Source: Oscillatoria princeps RMCB-10
GTDB taxonomy: Bacteria > Cyanobacteriota > Cyanobacteriia > Cyanobacteriales > Oscillatoriaceae
DNA: 64,000 nucleotides
NCBI GenBank assembly: GCA_019359235.1
Contig: JAHHHT010000004.1
Location: 186,001-250,000 of the forward strand
Direction: 5' to 3'
The position numbers and the translations under genes were made by a program. Shown piece after piece: positions 56,629 to 64,000 of this stretch (position 1 is its first letter; every line of letters begins with the position of its first letter). A model generated the notes under the pieces. The model ran no database searches. It worked only from the letters and a program-made list of their open reading frames with translations, and was not told the origin of the DNA.

Positions 56629-57233
56629 GACAGTCTGGCAGGGAGCATCCCATTTCTGAGAAGATTTTTCCCCTCACGCGCCCTTCTCTTAGGCGCGATT
56701 TATCGCCTCTGTGCGAGAGCGGGAGAGGGGGACAATAAAAAATTTCCCCTCTCCCTCCTTGGTGGGTGAGAGCCTTTGCTCGCGGGTGAGAGCTTTTTTA
56801 GTGACGAGGCAAAAACGGGATGCTCCCCAAGCAGGAAAGTCTCGCAGCCGGCACCCCACTTTTGTAAACAGGTTCTTTTGGTGCGTTCCGCCCTGGGCGG
56901 AACGCACCCTACTTGTGCCGGTGAGTGCTATACTTAGCATATATAGCGTTTCTCATCCTTTGTGAGGTACTGAGAAACCCGGTTTCTTAAAGAAACCGGG
57001 TTTCTAGGCCATAGTTCATCCAACTGAGAACCGCTATAGAGCAGTTCTAAATAATTTGTGAAATTCTCTCCGATCTCTTTCCTTGGCGCTCTTGGCGTCT
57101 TGGCGGTTTATAAAAAAATTTACCCCAACTCAATTCTAACTGCTCTATAAGATAAAGCTCCAAAAAACCAGATTTATTTAACAAACCTGGGTTCTGAAGT
57201 CTAATCCTTAAAACCCACCGGCACCCCTCAACA
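56629..57233. other. Repeat-filled gap with a MITE-like copy
   Basis: Features are a GGGAGAGGGG-rich stretch, a GGTGCGTTCCG/CGGAACGCACC hairpin (~56879-56909), the full MITE-like element at 56942-57038 (inverted relative to the others), and a CCGCCAAGACGCC-family copy on the minus strand (57078-57110). No gene is seen. Confidence 0.75.
56942..57038. repeat. MITE-like element, inverted copy
   Basis: The 97-bp element has ends TATAGCGTTTCTCA and TGAGAACCGCTATA, the CTGAGAAACCCGG/CCGGGTTTC hairpin and a CAACTGAGAA segment. Imperfect terminal repeats suggest an older copy than 15083-15179. Confidence 0.85.
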
Positions 57234-59519
57234 TTACAGCCCGCAAGTTTCAATGCGAGACAAAAAAGCCAGACCAAAACCCACCACCGCCCGCCCAAAT
57301 GCCACCGGCAGGTGTCCTGGAGGAGCATTTAAAGTGAAGTTGAGGTCAAACCAAGACAGCCAATCCCCACTCACGCGCCAGCCCACCCGATCGACAAAAC
57401 GGCAGTAGGTGGCGTAATCCGGTTTCCCTCCAACGCTGTGCCAGATTTGTTTCTGGAGGCTGAAGCCAAAGCGCCCATTGCTATATTTTACCCAGAGATA
57501 ATCGATGGTGCGCAGGTCTGTACAGGGAAACTTTTCCATTTCTTCTTTGCTCAGCCCTTCTTTTGATTCTCGGCGCAATATCTGGAGCATAACAGCCTCA
57601 GTTTCCCGATCAGCCTCTTGCCATTTCTCAGCTGCGAGAAAGTCGCGCAGTCTGCTATAATCTATTCCAACCGCTGAGCTGAGTTCCTCAGGAGCGAGCA
57701 ACTGTTTCTCACAGATTGCCAGCCTGCAGATGAGGGCGCAAAACCAAACCAGCAAACCCAACCCGCACACTCCCAGACGCCCTGCGCCCAAAAGCGCCGG
57801 AAATTGCCCCACCGGCGCATTAGAGGTTTTGTCGAGATCCGCCCACAACAGCCAAGTGCGGTTGCGACGCCATCCCACGCGAGCGCCAAAACGGCACCAG
57901 GTTTCTATATTGCCGTTCTTTGTGCCGCCGAGACTCTCCCAGATGCGCTGCTGGACGCTGAATCCAAAGCGCCCGTCACTGTATTTTACCCACAGTTGGT
58001 CTATGGTGTAAAGGTCTTGACAGGGAAACCTTTCTATGTGCTCTACTTTCAAAGAGCCGCTGTTTTCTCGACCGGCTATTTTGAGCATCACCGCCGCAGT
58101 TTCCCGATCTGCTTCTCGCCAGTTGCCGGCGGCTAGGAGATCCCGCAGTTTGCTGTAATCCGCGCCCACTGTGGAACTGAGTTCGTCAGGGGCGTGCCGG
58201 TCAAAGGTGGGGGCAGTGCTGGGGTTAAACGCGAGCGGGAGTGGGCTGATGTGCTCTCTGAGCAATTCAAACAGTTCTACAGCCGAATCCGTCACCCCAT
58301 TCCCGCCGGCTGCTAGCACCTCATTTATGGCTGTTACCCTTGCCGAAGTGTACACGAAAATTGGCAGATTGATTCCGGCTTCTCGCATGGCTTCGATCAG
58401 GGAAATGCCAGCCTTGGCTCGGTACTCGCCCTCTTCTGTGCGCCCCATATTGGAAATAACCGCGTCGAAGGGTAAATGGTTGGACGTGAGCAGCTGCATC
58501 GCCTCAGCAGTGGAAAATGCTGGAACGATTTCCACACCCATGTTTTGCAGTTGATCGACAATCCAAGGATTGCTTGCAGTCTGGTTATTCACCCAAATAA
58601 TTCGCCGCTGTTTCCCAAATAGTGTGGAGTCAGGAGTGTTGAAAAACAGCACTTGATCTGACGGGGGTGCGTAAACCGGCTCAGTCAGGTCAAATCTTTC
58701 TGACTCCAATAGTTGCAACCACTCCTGCACCGACTGCGGGCGATCTGCCGGTTCAAACGCCATGCCCTTGAGAATCGCTTGACTCACCCTGTCGCTGATG
58801 TGGGGATTGAACTGCTGCGGTGGGTTGAGGGCAATTCTAGCAGCGCGAGCCGGTGCCGGTACCGGCACTTCTGCGGTGAGCAGATAGTACAGGGTTCCAG
58901 CCAGCGCGTAAATATCGGTGCACTCTCCGCGTCTGGCTTTCTCGGCATACTGCTCGATAGGCGCAAACCCGTTTGAACCGGCTAAAGTGTGAGTTACGAT
59001 GACGTCAGGGACAAACTCCCGCGCCACTCCAAAATCAATCAGAACTGCTTCCGCCTTGCCGGCACGCACGATGATGTTGCGCGGCTTCACATCCCGGTGC
59101 AGCAAGCCTTTCTCATGAATGGCTGCTAGCGCCGAGCCAATCTGCCGGATGTACAGCAGGGCAAGCGCTTCTGACAGTATACCTTGCCGTTTCACGAGAT
59201 TCCAGAGGTCTTCCCCGTCCACATATTCCATCGCAATGCAGGGCAAGTAACCCTCATAGAAGGCGTTCTCAATCTGCACGATGTGCGGGTGCCTGCACAG
59301 GGCTAGCCGCAACGCCTCATCCCGAAAGTTATGCTGGTATTTCTCCCCGAACTGGGTTTGGTTGGGGTCGGTGAGCACCTCGTCTTTCAGGGTTTTGATG
59401 ACGACGAGCTTGCCCCTTTTATTCCTCGCCAGGTAGGTGATGCCAAAACCACCCTTGCCCAGTTCCCGTTCGATGATATAGCGATCGCCGTATAACTTCT
59501 GCCCAGCCGGCCAAACCAC
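57234..59519 (-). CDS. Ser/Thr kinase - receiver-like - GUN4 - GUN4 membrane protein
   Basis: This ~761-residue protein has five parts. Residues ~10-285: Hanks kinase with ELGKGGFGITYLAR, VIKTL, LLHRDVKPRNII and LIDFGVARE. ~300-425: a CheY-like receiver fold with AVISNMGRTEEGEY at the phosphoacceptor region (Asp replaced by Asn). ~445-580: a GUN4 domain (LWVKYSDGRFGFSVQQRIWE), then a hydrophobic helix LGVCGLGLLVWFCALICRLA. ~610-735: a second GUN4 domain (LWVKYSNGRFGFSLQKQIWH, NAPPGHLPVAFG), then a C-terminal hydrophobic stretch. I start at a GTG (59519) with AGGGAGG ~9 bases upstream; the frame continues to 59705 through CCCCACG repeats. GUN4 binds porphyrins and activates Mg-chelatase, so a tetrapyrrole-sensing kinase is plausible. 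Confidence 0.85.
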   Translation of the reverse strand: MVWPAGQKLYGDRYIIERELGKGGFGITYLARNKRGKLVVIKTLKDEVLTDPNQTQFGEKYQHNFRDEALRLALCRHPHIVQIENAFYEGYLPCIAMEYVDGEDLWNLVKRQGILSEALALLYIRQIGSALAAIHEKGLLHRDVKPRNIIVRAGKAEAVLIDFGVAREFVPDVIVTHTLAGSNGFAPIEQYAEKARRGECTDIYALAGTLYYLLTAEVPVPAPARAARIALNPPQQFNPHISDRVSQAILKGMAFEPADRPQSVQEWLQLLESERFDLTEPVYAPPSDQVLFFNTPDSTLFGKQRRIIWVNNQTASNPWIVDQLQNMGVEIVPAFSTAEAMQLLTSNHLPFDAVISNMGRTEEGEYRAKAGISLIEAMREAGINLPIFVYTSARVTAINEVLAAGGNGVTDSAVELFELLREHISPLPLAFNPSTAPTFDRHAPDELSSTVGADYSKLRDLLAAGNWREADRETAAVMLKIAGRENSGSLKVEHIERFPCQDLYTIDQLWVKYSDGRFGFSVQQRIWESLGGTKNGNIETWCRFGARVGWRRNRTWLLWADLDKTSNAPVGQFPALLGAGRLGVCGLGLLVWFCALICRLAICEKQLLAPEELSSAVGIDYSRLRDFLAAEKWQEADRETEAVMLQILRRESKEGLSKEEMEKFPCTDLRTIDYLWVKYSNGRFGFSLQKQIWHSVGGKPDYATYCRFVDRVGWRVSGDWLSWFDLNFTLNAPPGHLPVAFGRAVVGFGLAFLSRIETCGL

Positions 59520-59661
59520 CGATGACGCCTCCCTTGACACCTGCGTTAATTTTGGCACATAGCTGGGGTAGTTCTTTCCCTTTGGCTCTCCTTCCCCTGC
59601 TGCTGGGGGGGCGGGAGAGCTCGGTCGCGGGGGAACTCGGTTGCGGGGGAGAAGGGGAAAA

Positions 59662-59721
59662 ATGCCCCACGCCCCACGCCCCACGCCCCATGCGCCACGC
59701 CCCACGCCCCACGCTCCATTG
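59662..59721. repeat. CCCCACG heptamer tandem
   Basis: About eight heptamers CCC(C/A)(A/C)(C/T)G, mostly CCCCACG, lie between the kinase-GUN4 start and the uracil-DNA glycosylase gene. They produce the spurious MGRGAWG-type N-terminus when read on the minus strand. Confidence 0.85.
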
Positions 59722-59801
59722 CTATTCTATATATCTTACCCTGTGCAGTGACGCTCGCGCTCACTGTAGGCGAACGAAAATCTCTGTTACCGCTAACAGC
59801 T

Positions 59802-60497
59802 ATGTCAGACATCCAGCAGTTGATTGCCGAAATCCAGCTTGAAGCGCAACGGGAACCTTTTCCCATCGATGAGCCGGTGTATCGGGCTGCCGGCTTAGAG
59901 CCAACTCAGCCGATTCTATATGCCGGCAATCTGGAAAGCGAGCTGTGCTTTTTTGCCCGCGATTTGGGGGCTGATGAAGTTCGGGCGGGACAACCGCTTT
60001 ACGGTGCAGCCGGCTCCCTTGTCCGCCAGGGGGTTTACCGAGCCCTCTACGGACAGGTGCCGGGCCAAAATGCCGACATGAAAATTGTCCTCAATCGCGT
60101 CGCGCTCACTAATACTGTACCTTACAAACCGCCCGGTAATAAAGCTTATGCAGAAGCAGTCAAGAAGCGATTTCGCCCTTTTTTAGAGCGGTTTCTGGTA
60201 TTCCACTGGAAAGGCTCTCATATTATCACGCTGGGGAATGAAGCGTTTAACTGGTTTATTCCTTACGCTCCCAAAGGGGCGATAAAGCAGTTGTTTGAGC
60301 GGGGCGACCGGTACGCGAGCAGCATTCAAGTCACGCTGCAGGCGTCTGATGAGGGAGGGATGAAGCACCAGCGCCTTGCTTGGCTGCGACCTCTGCCTCA
60401 CCCTTCGCCACTGAACCAGCAATATTACGCGCAATTTCCGCAGCTGCTCCAGTACCGGCTTACGGAGGTATTCCCGCAGACGACAAGTTTTATCTGA
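59802..60497 (+). CDS. Uracil-DNA glycosylase superfamily protein
   Basis: This 231-residue protein starts at the ATG after CTAACAGCT (MSDIQQLIAEIQLEAQRE). It has the superfamily layout: ILYAGNLESELCFFARDLGA early, GAAGSLVRQGVYRALYG, LTNTVPYKPPGNKAYAEA (the NTVPYKPPGN block resembles the TNLVPYRPPGN motif), HIITLGNEAFNWFI and a C-terminal LPHPSPLNQQY resembling the HPSP motif of family members. It probably excises uracil from DNA, but its activity type is not certain. It diverges from the kinase-GUN4 gene. The frame extends to 59748 through non-conserved codons. Confidence 0.85.
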   Translation: MSDIQQLIAEIQLEAQREPFPIDEPVYRAAGLEPTQPILYAGNLESELCFFARDLGADEVRAGQPLYGAAGSLVRQGVYRALYGQVPGQNADMKIVLNRVALTNTVPYKPPGNKAYAEAVKKRFRPFLERFLVFHWKGSHIITLGNEAFNWFIPYAPKGAIKQLFERGDRYASSIQVTLQASDEGGMKHQRLAWLRPLPHPSPLNQQYYAQFPQLLQYRLTEVFPQTTSFI

Positions 60498-60668
60498 TCG
60501 GGTTTGTCGGGAGATGCTGAATTTTCCTCGCCCCTAATTTTTGGCGATCGGGGGCGAGGGAGAATTGCCGGAACTTGTTTGGGAAAGGGTTCGGGAGCGG
60601 GGGATTTGCGGGGAGATAAAGGAAGCGAGCCGGTGGGGTTGGGGAGAGTCGGAATTTCTTGCCGGGGG

Positions 60669-60728
60669 TTGACAAAAGTCTGCGCTTTGTTCTATCTTGG
60701 TAGTGTGGGAATCTGTGCCGGCATATAA
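60669..60728 (+). promoter_or_regulatory. Mini-RNA unit 1: promoter and 24-base conserved block
   Basis: TTGACA (60669-60674), 18 bases, TATCTT (60693-60698), 6 bases, then GTGGGAATCTGTGCCGGCAT ending ATATAA (60705-60728). The block could be a leaderless MGICAGI peptide or the 5' end of a small RNA; GTGCCGGC can pair with GCCGGCGC ~30 bases downstream. Confidence 0.65.
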
Positions 60729-60853
60729 GGTCAAGTGTGGGCCGGCGCGACCGCAAGATTTGAAGCTGTAGGGTGGGTTGCGCTTTGCGCAACCCACCTC
60801 CCCAAGGTGCAATTGAAACACAGAGAAACTCTGAAAAATTTTTCCCAAAGGGG

Positions 60854-60912
60854 TTGACAGCACCGGCATCTTGCGCTAGATTGGTAGTGTGGGAATCTGT
60901 GCCGGCATATAA
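60854..60912 (+). promoter_or_regulatory. Mini-RNA unit 2: promoter and 24-base conserved block
   Basis: TTGACA (60854-60859), 17 bases, TAGATT (60877-60882), 6 bases, then the same block as unit 1 at 60889-60912. The 24-base block and about 30 bases after it are identical to unit 1. Confidence 0.65.
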
Positions 60913-61071
60913 GGTCAAGTGTGGGCCGGCGCGACCGCAAGATTGCGTGCAGGTTTGTAGTAGGGCTTTAGCCCTAAAGTTTAAAGCTGTAGGGTGGGTT
61001 GCCCTAAGAGGGCAACCCACCTCCCCAAGGTGCAATTGAAACGAAACTCAGAAAAAATTTCCCCAAAGGGG

Positions 61072-61130
61072 TTGACAGCACCGGCATCTCGCTCTACATT
61101 AGTAGCATGGGAAACTGTGGCGGCATATAA
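61072..61130 (+). promoter_or_regulatory. Mini-RNA unit 3: promoter and 24-base conserved block (variant)
   Basis: TTGACA (61072-61077), 17 bases, TACATT (61095-61100), 6 bases, then ATGGGAAACTGTGGCGGCAT ending ATATAA (61107-61130). It differs at three positions of the block from units 1 and 2 and would encode MGNCGGI. Confidence 0.65.
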
Positions 61131-61424
61131 GGTGGCCGGCGGACGGGGGCAGGATGAGGTATTGGCGGGGGTTGATTGCTTGTGGCGCTATCGCACTGTG
61201 AGCAGCCGACTGTTGGGGGATGACTCAGCTAAAGAAAGCCGGTTTGTTACCGGCGGAAGCAGCCAGAAACCGGCTTTCTTGTGAAACAATCGCCCGCACA
61301 CCACTCGCCGGCGAATATCTTTCTTTAACGAAGCCGGTTCTCCCCCTCAAAACAAAGCCGGTTTCTGCCAATCCCCATATCAGCATGAATCCTATCAGCC
61401 GACTTATCAAATCCCAACCCCCTA

Positions 61425-62668
61425 TCAGGGCGACACCCGCCAAATCTTGACAGTTTTGTCACGACTGCCACTGGCAAGCCACCGCCCGTCCGGGCTAAAG
61501 GCGACAGAAATTACATAGCTGGAATGCCCGGTGAGGGTGCTGGCGAGGGCGAAGCTTTGCGGTGCGAATGTGGGGGATGGGGAGGGTTGGGGGGTTGAGA
61601 TGGGCGCAGGGGAAACGGGTTGCGGTGAGAATGTGGGAGTTGCGGTGGGCGCAGGGGATGCCGGCGGCTTTGATGAGAACCCCCCTTTCGCCCTGTGAGT
61701 CGGGGAAATGGGGGGCTGGGGTTTCAATTGCGGCTGCAGGATCGCCGCACAGACAGCCACTCCCACTGCTATGCCAATCAACATTTGAGCTGCGCCCTGA
61801 GGTGCAGCCGGCGGTGGTGGACTAGCAGCAAAAGCGGGTGCGACCGGCACCGGTGAACTGTTGCCCAACCCCAGCAATTCCAGCCATTCTCCCACCGACT
61901 GGGGGCGGTCTTGTACTTGGAGGGCCATGCCTTTGAGTATGGCCCGGTTCACCCTGTCGCTGATACTGGGATTGTGCTGCTTGGGCGGGGTTAAGGGCTT
62001 ACCGGCAGCTATGTTTGGGGCAGGGGTAGGCTCTTCCCCGGTTAAAATTGTATAAAGCGTCGCCGCCAAAGCGTAAACATCGCTGCAAGCGTCCCGTTTG
62101 GCTCGCCGGTCGTACTGCTCAATGGGTGCGAAGCCATCGGACAAAAATTGTGTGTGTGTTTGAGTGAGATTGGGGGTGAATTCGCGGGCTATGCCAAAAT
62201 CAATTAATACCGCTTCCGACTTGCCGGCACGCAGCATAATGTTTTGCGGTTTGATATCCCGGTGCAGCAAGCCATTCCTGTGAACCACCGCCAGCGCCTC
62301 ACCAATCTGCTGGATGTAGCGCAAGGCTTCGGGTTCTGGCAAAGTTCCCCGATTCACAACGCGGTTGGCTAAATCTTCCCCGTCGATATATTCCATCGCC
62401 ATGCAAGCCCGCCCTCTTGGAAGAGTTCGTAAATCTTCACAACATGGGGGTGAGTGCATTTTGCCAGTCGCAGCGCCTCATTGACGAAATATTGCTGAAA
62501 CTTGTCAAAATCGGGCCGGCGCTGCACGGTGTCATTGAGGGTTTTGAACACCACCCGCTGTCCTTTGCTGTCTGTAGCGCGATAGGTGATGCCAAAACCA
62601 CCTTGACCTATTTCTTTTTGGATGGTATACTGGCCATTTTTAACCCGCTGCCCTGACGCCCAAGCCAT
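61425..62668 (-). pseudogene. Frameshifted Ser/Thr kinase with one WD40 repeat
   Basis: Two frames join into one kinase. 62668 to ~62412 encodes the N-lobe ([64 protein letters not shown]); a frameshift near 62405 leads into [11 protein letters not shown], the catalytic loop [23 protein letters not shown] and the C-lobe. After the kinase come a Pro-rich linker, one transmembrane helix ([17 protein letters not shown]), a long Pro/Ser linker and a single WD40 repeat ([30 protein letters not shown]). Cyanobacterial relatives carry a full WD40 propeller, so the gene is both frameshifted and 3'-truncated. The single-base-class indel could be a sequencing error, but the missing repeats are real. 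Confidence 0.8.
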
Positions 62669-62898
62669 CGGTAATGCCTCTCACACGCTTGGGATTATTG
62701 TGGCACAGTCTGTGGGGAATGGCAATGGGGACTCAAAGCCCCCCTTTTTAAGGGGGGTTTGGGGGGATCTAGATGCAAAGACCTTGTAGGGCGCAATATC
62801 GCTTAATTGGTTCTTTGAGAAGGAGGCGGAGCCTCTAAATAGGCATTCCCAGGCGGAGCCTGGAAGGATATACCCGGACTTGATAGGATAAATTGCCC

Positions 62899-63183
62899 TT
62901 ACCGGCTAGAGGCTAATGAGACTGACTGATTGCGAGGTGCGGGGGCTCCGCGCAGCAACCCTTCCGTGCTGATATCCTCATCAATTTCTTCCCAGTGGAT
63001 GCCATAACCACCACCACAGATTTGCCACTGTTCCCGCTGTTCTTGCGTCGCATTGAACAATCTGGGAAACCACGCTAAGGGAACTGAAATTGTCCGCCCA
63101 TCCATCAGTTCAACACTGAGGGTGTCTTCGTCTATCTGTACTGCTTTGACTCGCTCATCTGCTTGAGGTGCCAAAATACCCAT
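62899..63183 (-). CDS. DUF2442 domain protein
   Basis: The 94-residue protein reads VKAVQIDEDTLSVELMDGRT, ISVPLAWFPRLFNATQEQRE and GGGYGIHWEEIDEDISTEGL, the DUF2442 signature. Its start overlaps the DUF4160 gene by 29 bases, an arrangement common for DUF4160/DUF2442 pairs and reminiscent of toxin-antitoxin operons, though no such activity is proven. The C-terminal ~15 residues are variable. Confidence 0.88.
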   Translation of the reverse strand: MGILAPQADERVKAVQIDEDTLSVELMDGRTISVPLAWFPRLFNATQEQREQWQICGGGYGIHWEEIDEDISTEGLLRGAPAPRNQSVSLASSR

Positions 63184-63400
63184 TCCACGCCTCCAAAAAC
63201 ATTTGTTGATTGGCTTCTACTATTGACTGGAGTTTCCTCAACTCCCTAGCACTAAATCCAATGTTACGGGCTAGGGCGACTGGTGCTAGCCAAAATTTGG
63301 CGGATTGACTCTCTCGATCTACATGAATGTGAGGGGGTTCGTTTGGTTCATGGCTGTAAAAGTAAAACCGATAGCCTTCAAACCTTAAAACAGTTGGCAT
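63155..63400 (-). CDS. DUF4160 domain protein
   Basis: The 81-residue protein starts MPTVLRFEGYRFYFYSHEPN and continues EPPHIHVDRESQSAKFWLAP, a clear DUF4160 signature including the HIHV motif; ARELRKLQSIVEANQQMFLE completes it. A GTG nine bases further up (63409) would add MSE-like residues. It is the first gene of an overlapping pair with the DUF2442 gene. Confidence 0.88.
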   Translation of the reverse strand: MPTVLRFEGYRFYFYSHEPNEPPHIHVDRESQSAKFWLAPVALARNIGFSARELRKLQSIVEANQQMFLEAWNGYFGTSSR

Positions 63401-63782
63401 TTCACTCACTCGCGATTATTCAATTATAGCACCTCCAGTAGGGTGGGTAAGCGTTGCGTAACCCACCCTACTGATAGAGGCGCAAGAACCCGCCCCTACA
63501 TGGAAATGCTTAATGGCCCCAAGAATGACCTTATATGCCGGCACAGATTCCCATGATAAGAGAATAACACAATCCCGCGCAACTGTCAACGGTTTTGAGA
63601 AAATTTATTGCGGTGAGCGAATCAATTTCCGAGGTGAGGTGCCGGTGGGATTGGCACCATGAGAACGAGACTCCGCCTCCATGCCGGCGTCTCCCATAAG
63701 GAGCCTGGGAAAGAAGCCAGAAACCGGGTTTCTTCAAGAAACCCGGTTTCTTATGACTTCACTTTTCCTTTATAAATCCCCT
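63401..63782. other. Intergenic region with mini-RNA unit 4 and hairpins
   Basis: It contains an AGTAGGGTGGGT/ACCCACCCTACT palindrome (~63438-63473), mini-RNA unit 4 on the minus strand (63531-63589), and a core CCGGGTTTC hairpin at 63719-63752. No protein gene is seen; an open minus-strand frame here ends in the same MGICAGI block. Confidence 0.7.
63531..63589 (-). promoter_or_regulatory. Mini-RNA unit 4 (minus strand): promoter and conserved block
   Basis: On the minus strand TTGACA (63589-63584), 17 bases, TATTCT (63566-63561), 6 bases, then ATGGGAATCTGTGCCGGCAT ending ATATAA (63554-63531). The promoter sequence between the boxes is unrelated to units 1-3, yet the box-to-block distance is the same 6 bases. 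Confidence 0.65.
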
Positions 63783-64000
63783 CTAAGCTGAACGCCGGCG
63801 GGGAAATTGCTGCTGCTGCAACTGGTGCATGCGATCGAACAGCCGCCAGCAATACTCTTCCGGCAACCCGCAAGTCACAGCCCCCCGCAACACTACATTA
63901 AAATACCAGTCATTCGGAGCTAATTCTTCTGGCAATTTATTAACTACCACATACGTCCGCACGCCGGTGTAAAGCTGTTTCCGGCAATAAACTTCTACCA
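63783..64000 (-). CDS. Gamma-glutamylcyclotransferase-like protein, 5' end outside the window
   Basis: The minus strand is open from the window edge to a TAG at 63783-63785, giving the last 71 residues: VEVYCRKQLYTGVRTYVVV, NKLPEELAPNDWYFNVVLRG and AVTCGLPEEYCWRLFDRM, ending QQQQFPRRRSA. This matches the C-terminal part of the cyanobacterial gamma-glutamylcyclotransferase/AIG2-like family as I remember it, which forms 5-oxoproline from gamma-glutamyl peptides. The catalytic Glu region lies outside the window, so the assignment rests on the C-terminal signature. Confidence 0.65.
   Translation of the reverse strand, partial: VEVYCRKQLYTGVRTYVVVNKLPEELAPNDWYFNVVLRGAVTCGLPEEYCWRLFDRMHQLQQQQFPRRRSA

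Larger units (their letters stand above)
60498..61424. repeat. Tandem array of promoter-RNA units and YGGGTTG hairpins
   Basis: Between the glycosylase and the kinase pseudogene lie three units of about 185-220 bases in tandem, each with a TTGACA promoter, the conserved RTGGGAANCTGTGNCGGCAT block and TAAGGT. The first two continue into CAAGTGTGGGCCGGCGCGAC. Between the units are AGGGTGGGTTGCG/CGCAACCCACC hairpins (about 60771-60804 and 60989-61022) followed by TCCCCAAGGTGCAATTGAAA. No protein gene of normal size is seen. Confidence 0.8.

Noticed and set aside
60669-61130. CRISPR or tRNA array
   Set aside because: The repeat period is too long and the intervening sequence is itself repeated; no cloverleaf could be drawn.

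Overview
The window is chromosomal DNA of a cyanobacterium, most likely a filamentous Oscillatoriales-type organism with a moderately GC-rich, repeat-laden genome. Diagnostic features are the split RNA polymerase genes rpoC1 and rpoC2, ferrochelatase with a C-terminal chlorophyll-binding-like helix, a GUN4-domain protein, an iron-uptake (Som/OprB-type) porin with an SLH domain, PEP-CTERM sorted proteins, DUF29, Uma2 and pentapeptide families, and heptameric tandem repeats typical of these genomes. No transposase, integrase, rRNA, tRNA or CRISPR array was recognised. The species cannot be named from the sequence.

Layout. 1-2.3 kb: minus-strand exported proteins (edge-truncated trypsin-like protease, a decayed PEP-CTERM gene and an intact one sharing a nearly identical 3' module). 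2.3-5.5 kb: an NB-ARC STAND protein behind a GGCTCA tandem array, and an acyltransferase. 5.6-13 kb: a strong promoter driving a structured RNA, msrP, a pilin-like protein, gdhA, a DUF4126 membrane protein and a frameshifted porin. 13.6-18 kb: two pentapeptide genes (one broken), hemH, a methyltransferase and Uma2. 18.2-28.5 kb: two DUF29 genes, then a three-gene cassette (large helical Ser/Thr kinase, PP2C phosphatase, NERD nuclease-like/kinase-like protein) followed by a decaying tandem duplicate. 28.5-39 kb: DUF2283, a DUF6888/DUF6887 pair, methyltransferase, alcohol dehydrogenase, GH31 glucosidase, PilC-like protein, aldo/keto reductase, YidD and an ABC-2 permease. 39-56.6 kb: the conserved rpsT-tatD-rpoB-rpoC1-rpoC2 block, with hisD, usp and DUF4090 beyond it; three HNH endonuclease loci sit after rpoC2, between rpoC1 and rpoC2, and between rpoB and rpoC1. 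57-64 kb: a kinase-receiver-GUN4-GUN4 protein, a uracil-DNA glycosylase-family protein, a tandem family of short promoter-RNA units, a frameshifted kinase with one WD40 repeat, a DUF4160/DUF2442 pair and an edge-truncated gamma-glutamylcyclotransferase-like gene.

Themes. Reversible Ser/Thr phosphorylation dominates the accessory DNA: five genes carry kinase or kinase-like domains or their remnants, and two encode PP2C phosphatases, besides a kinase-less paralogue. The duplicated kinase-PP2C-NERD cassette has signalling and nuclease-like components as in some phage-defence systems and is the best candidate for an undescribed system. A second candidate is a set of four short transcription units, each with a TTGACA promoter placed exactly 6 bases before a conserved 24-base sequence. 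There is much decay: seven pseudogenes or broken genes, and dispersed palindromic repeats fill most intergenic regions.
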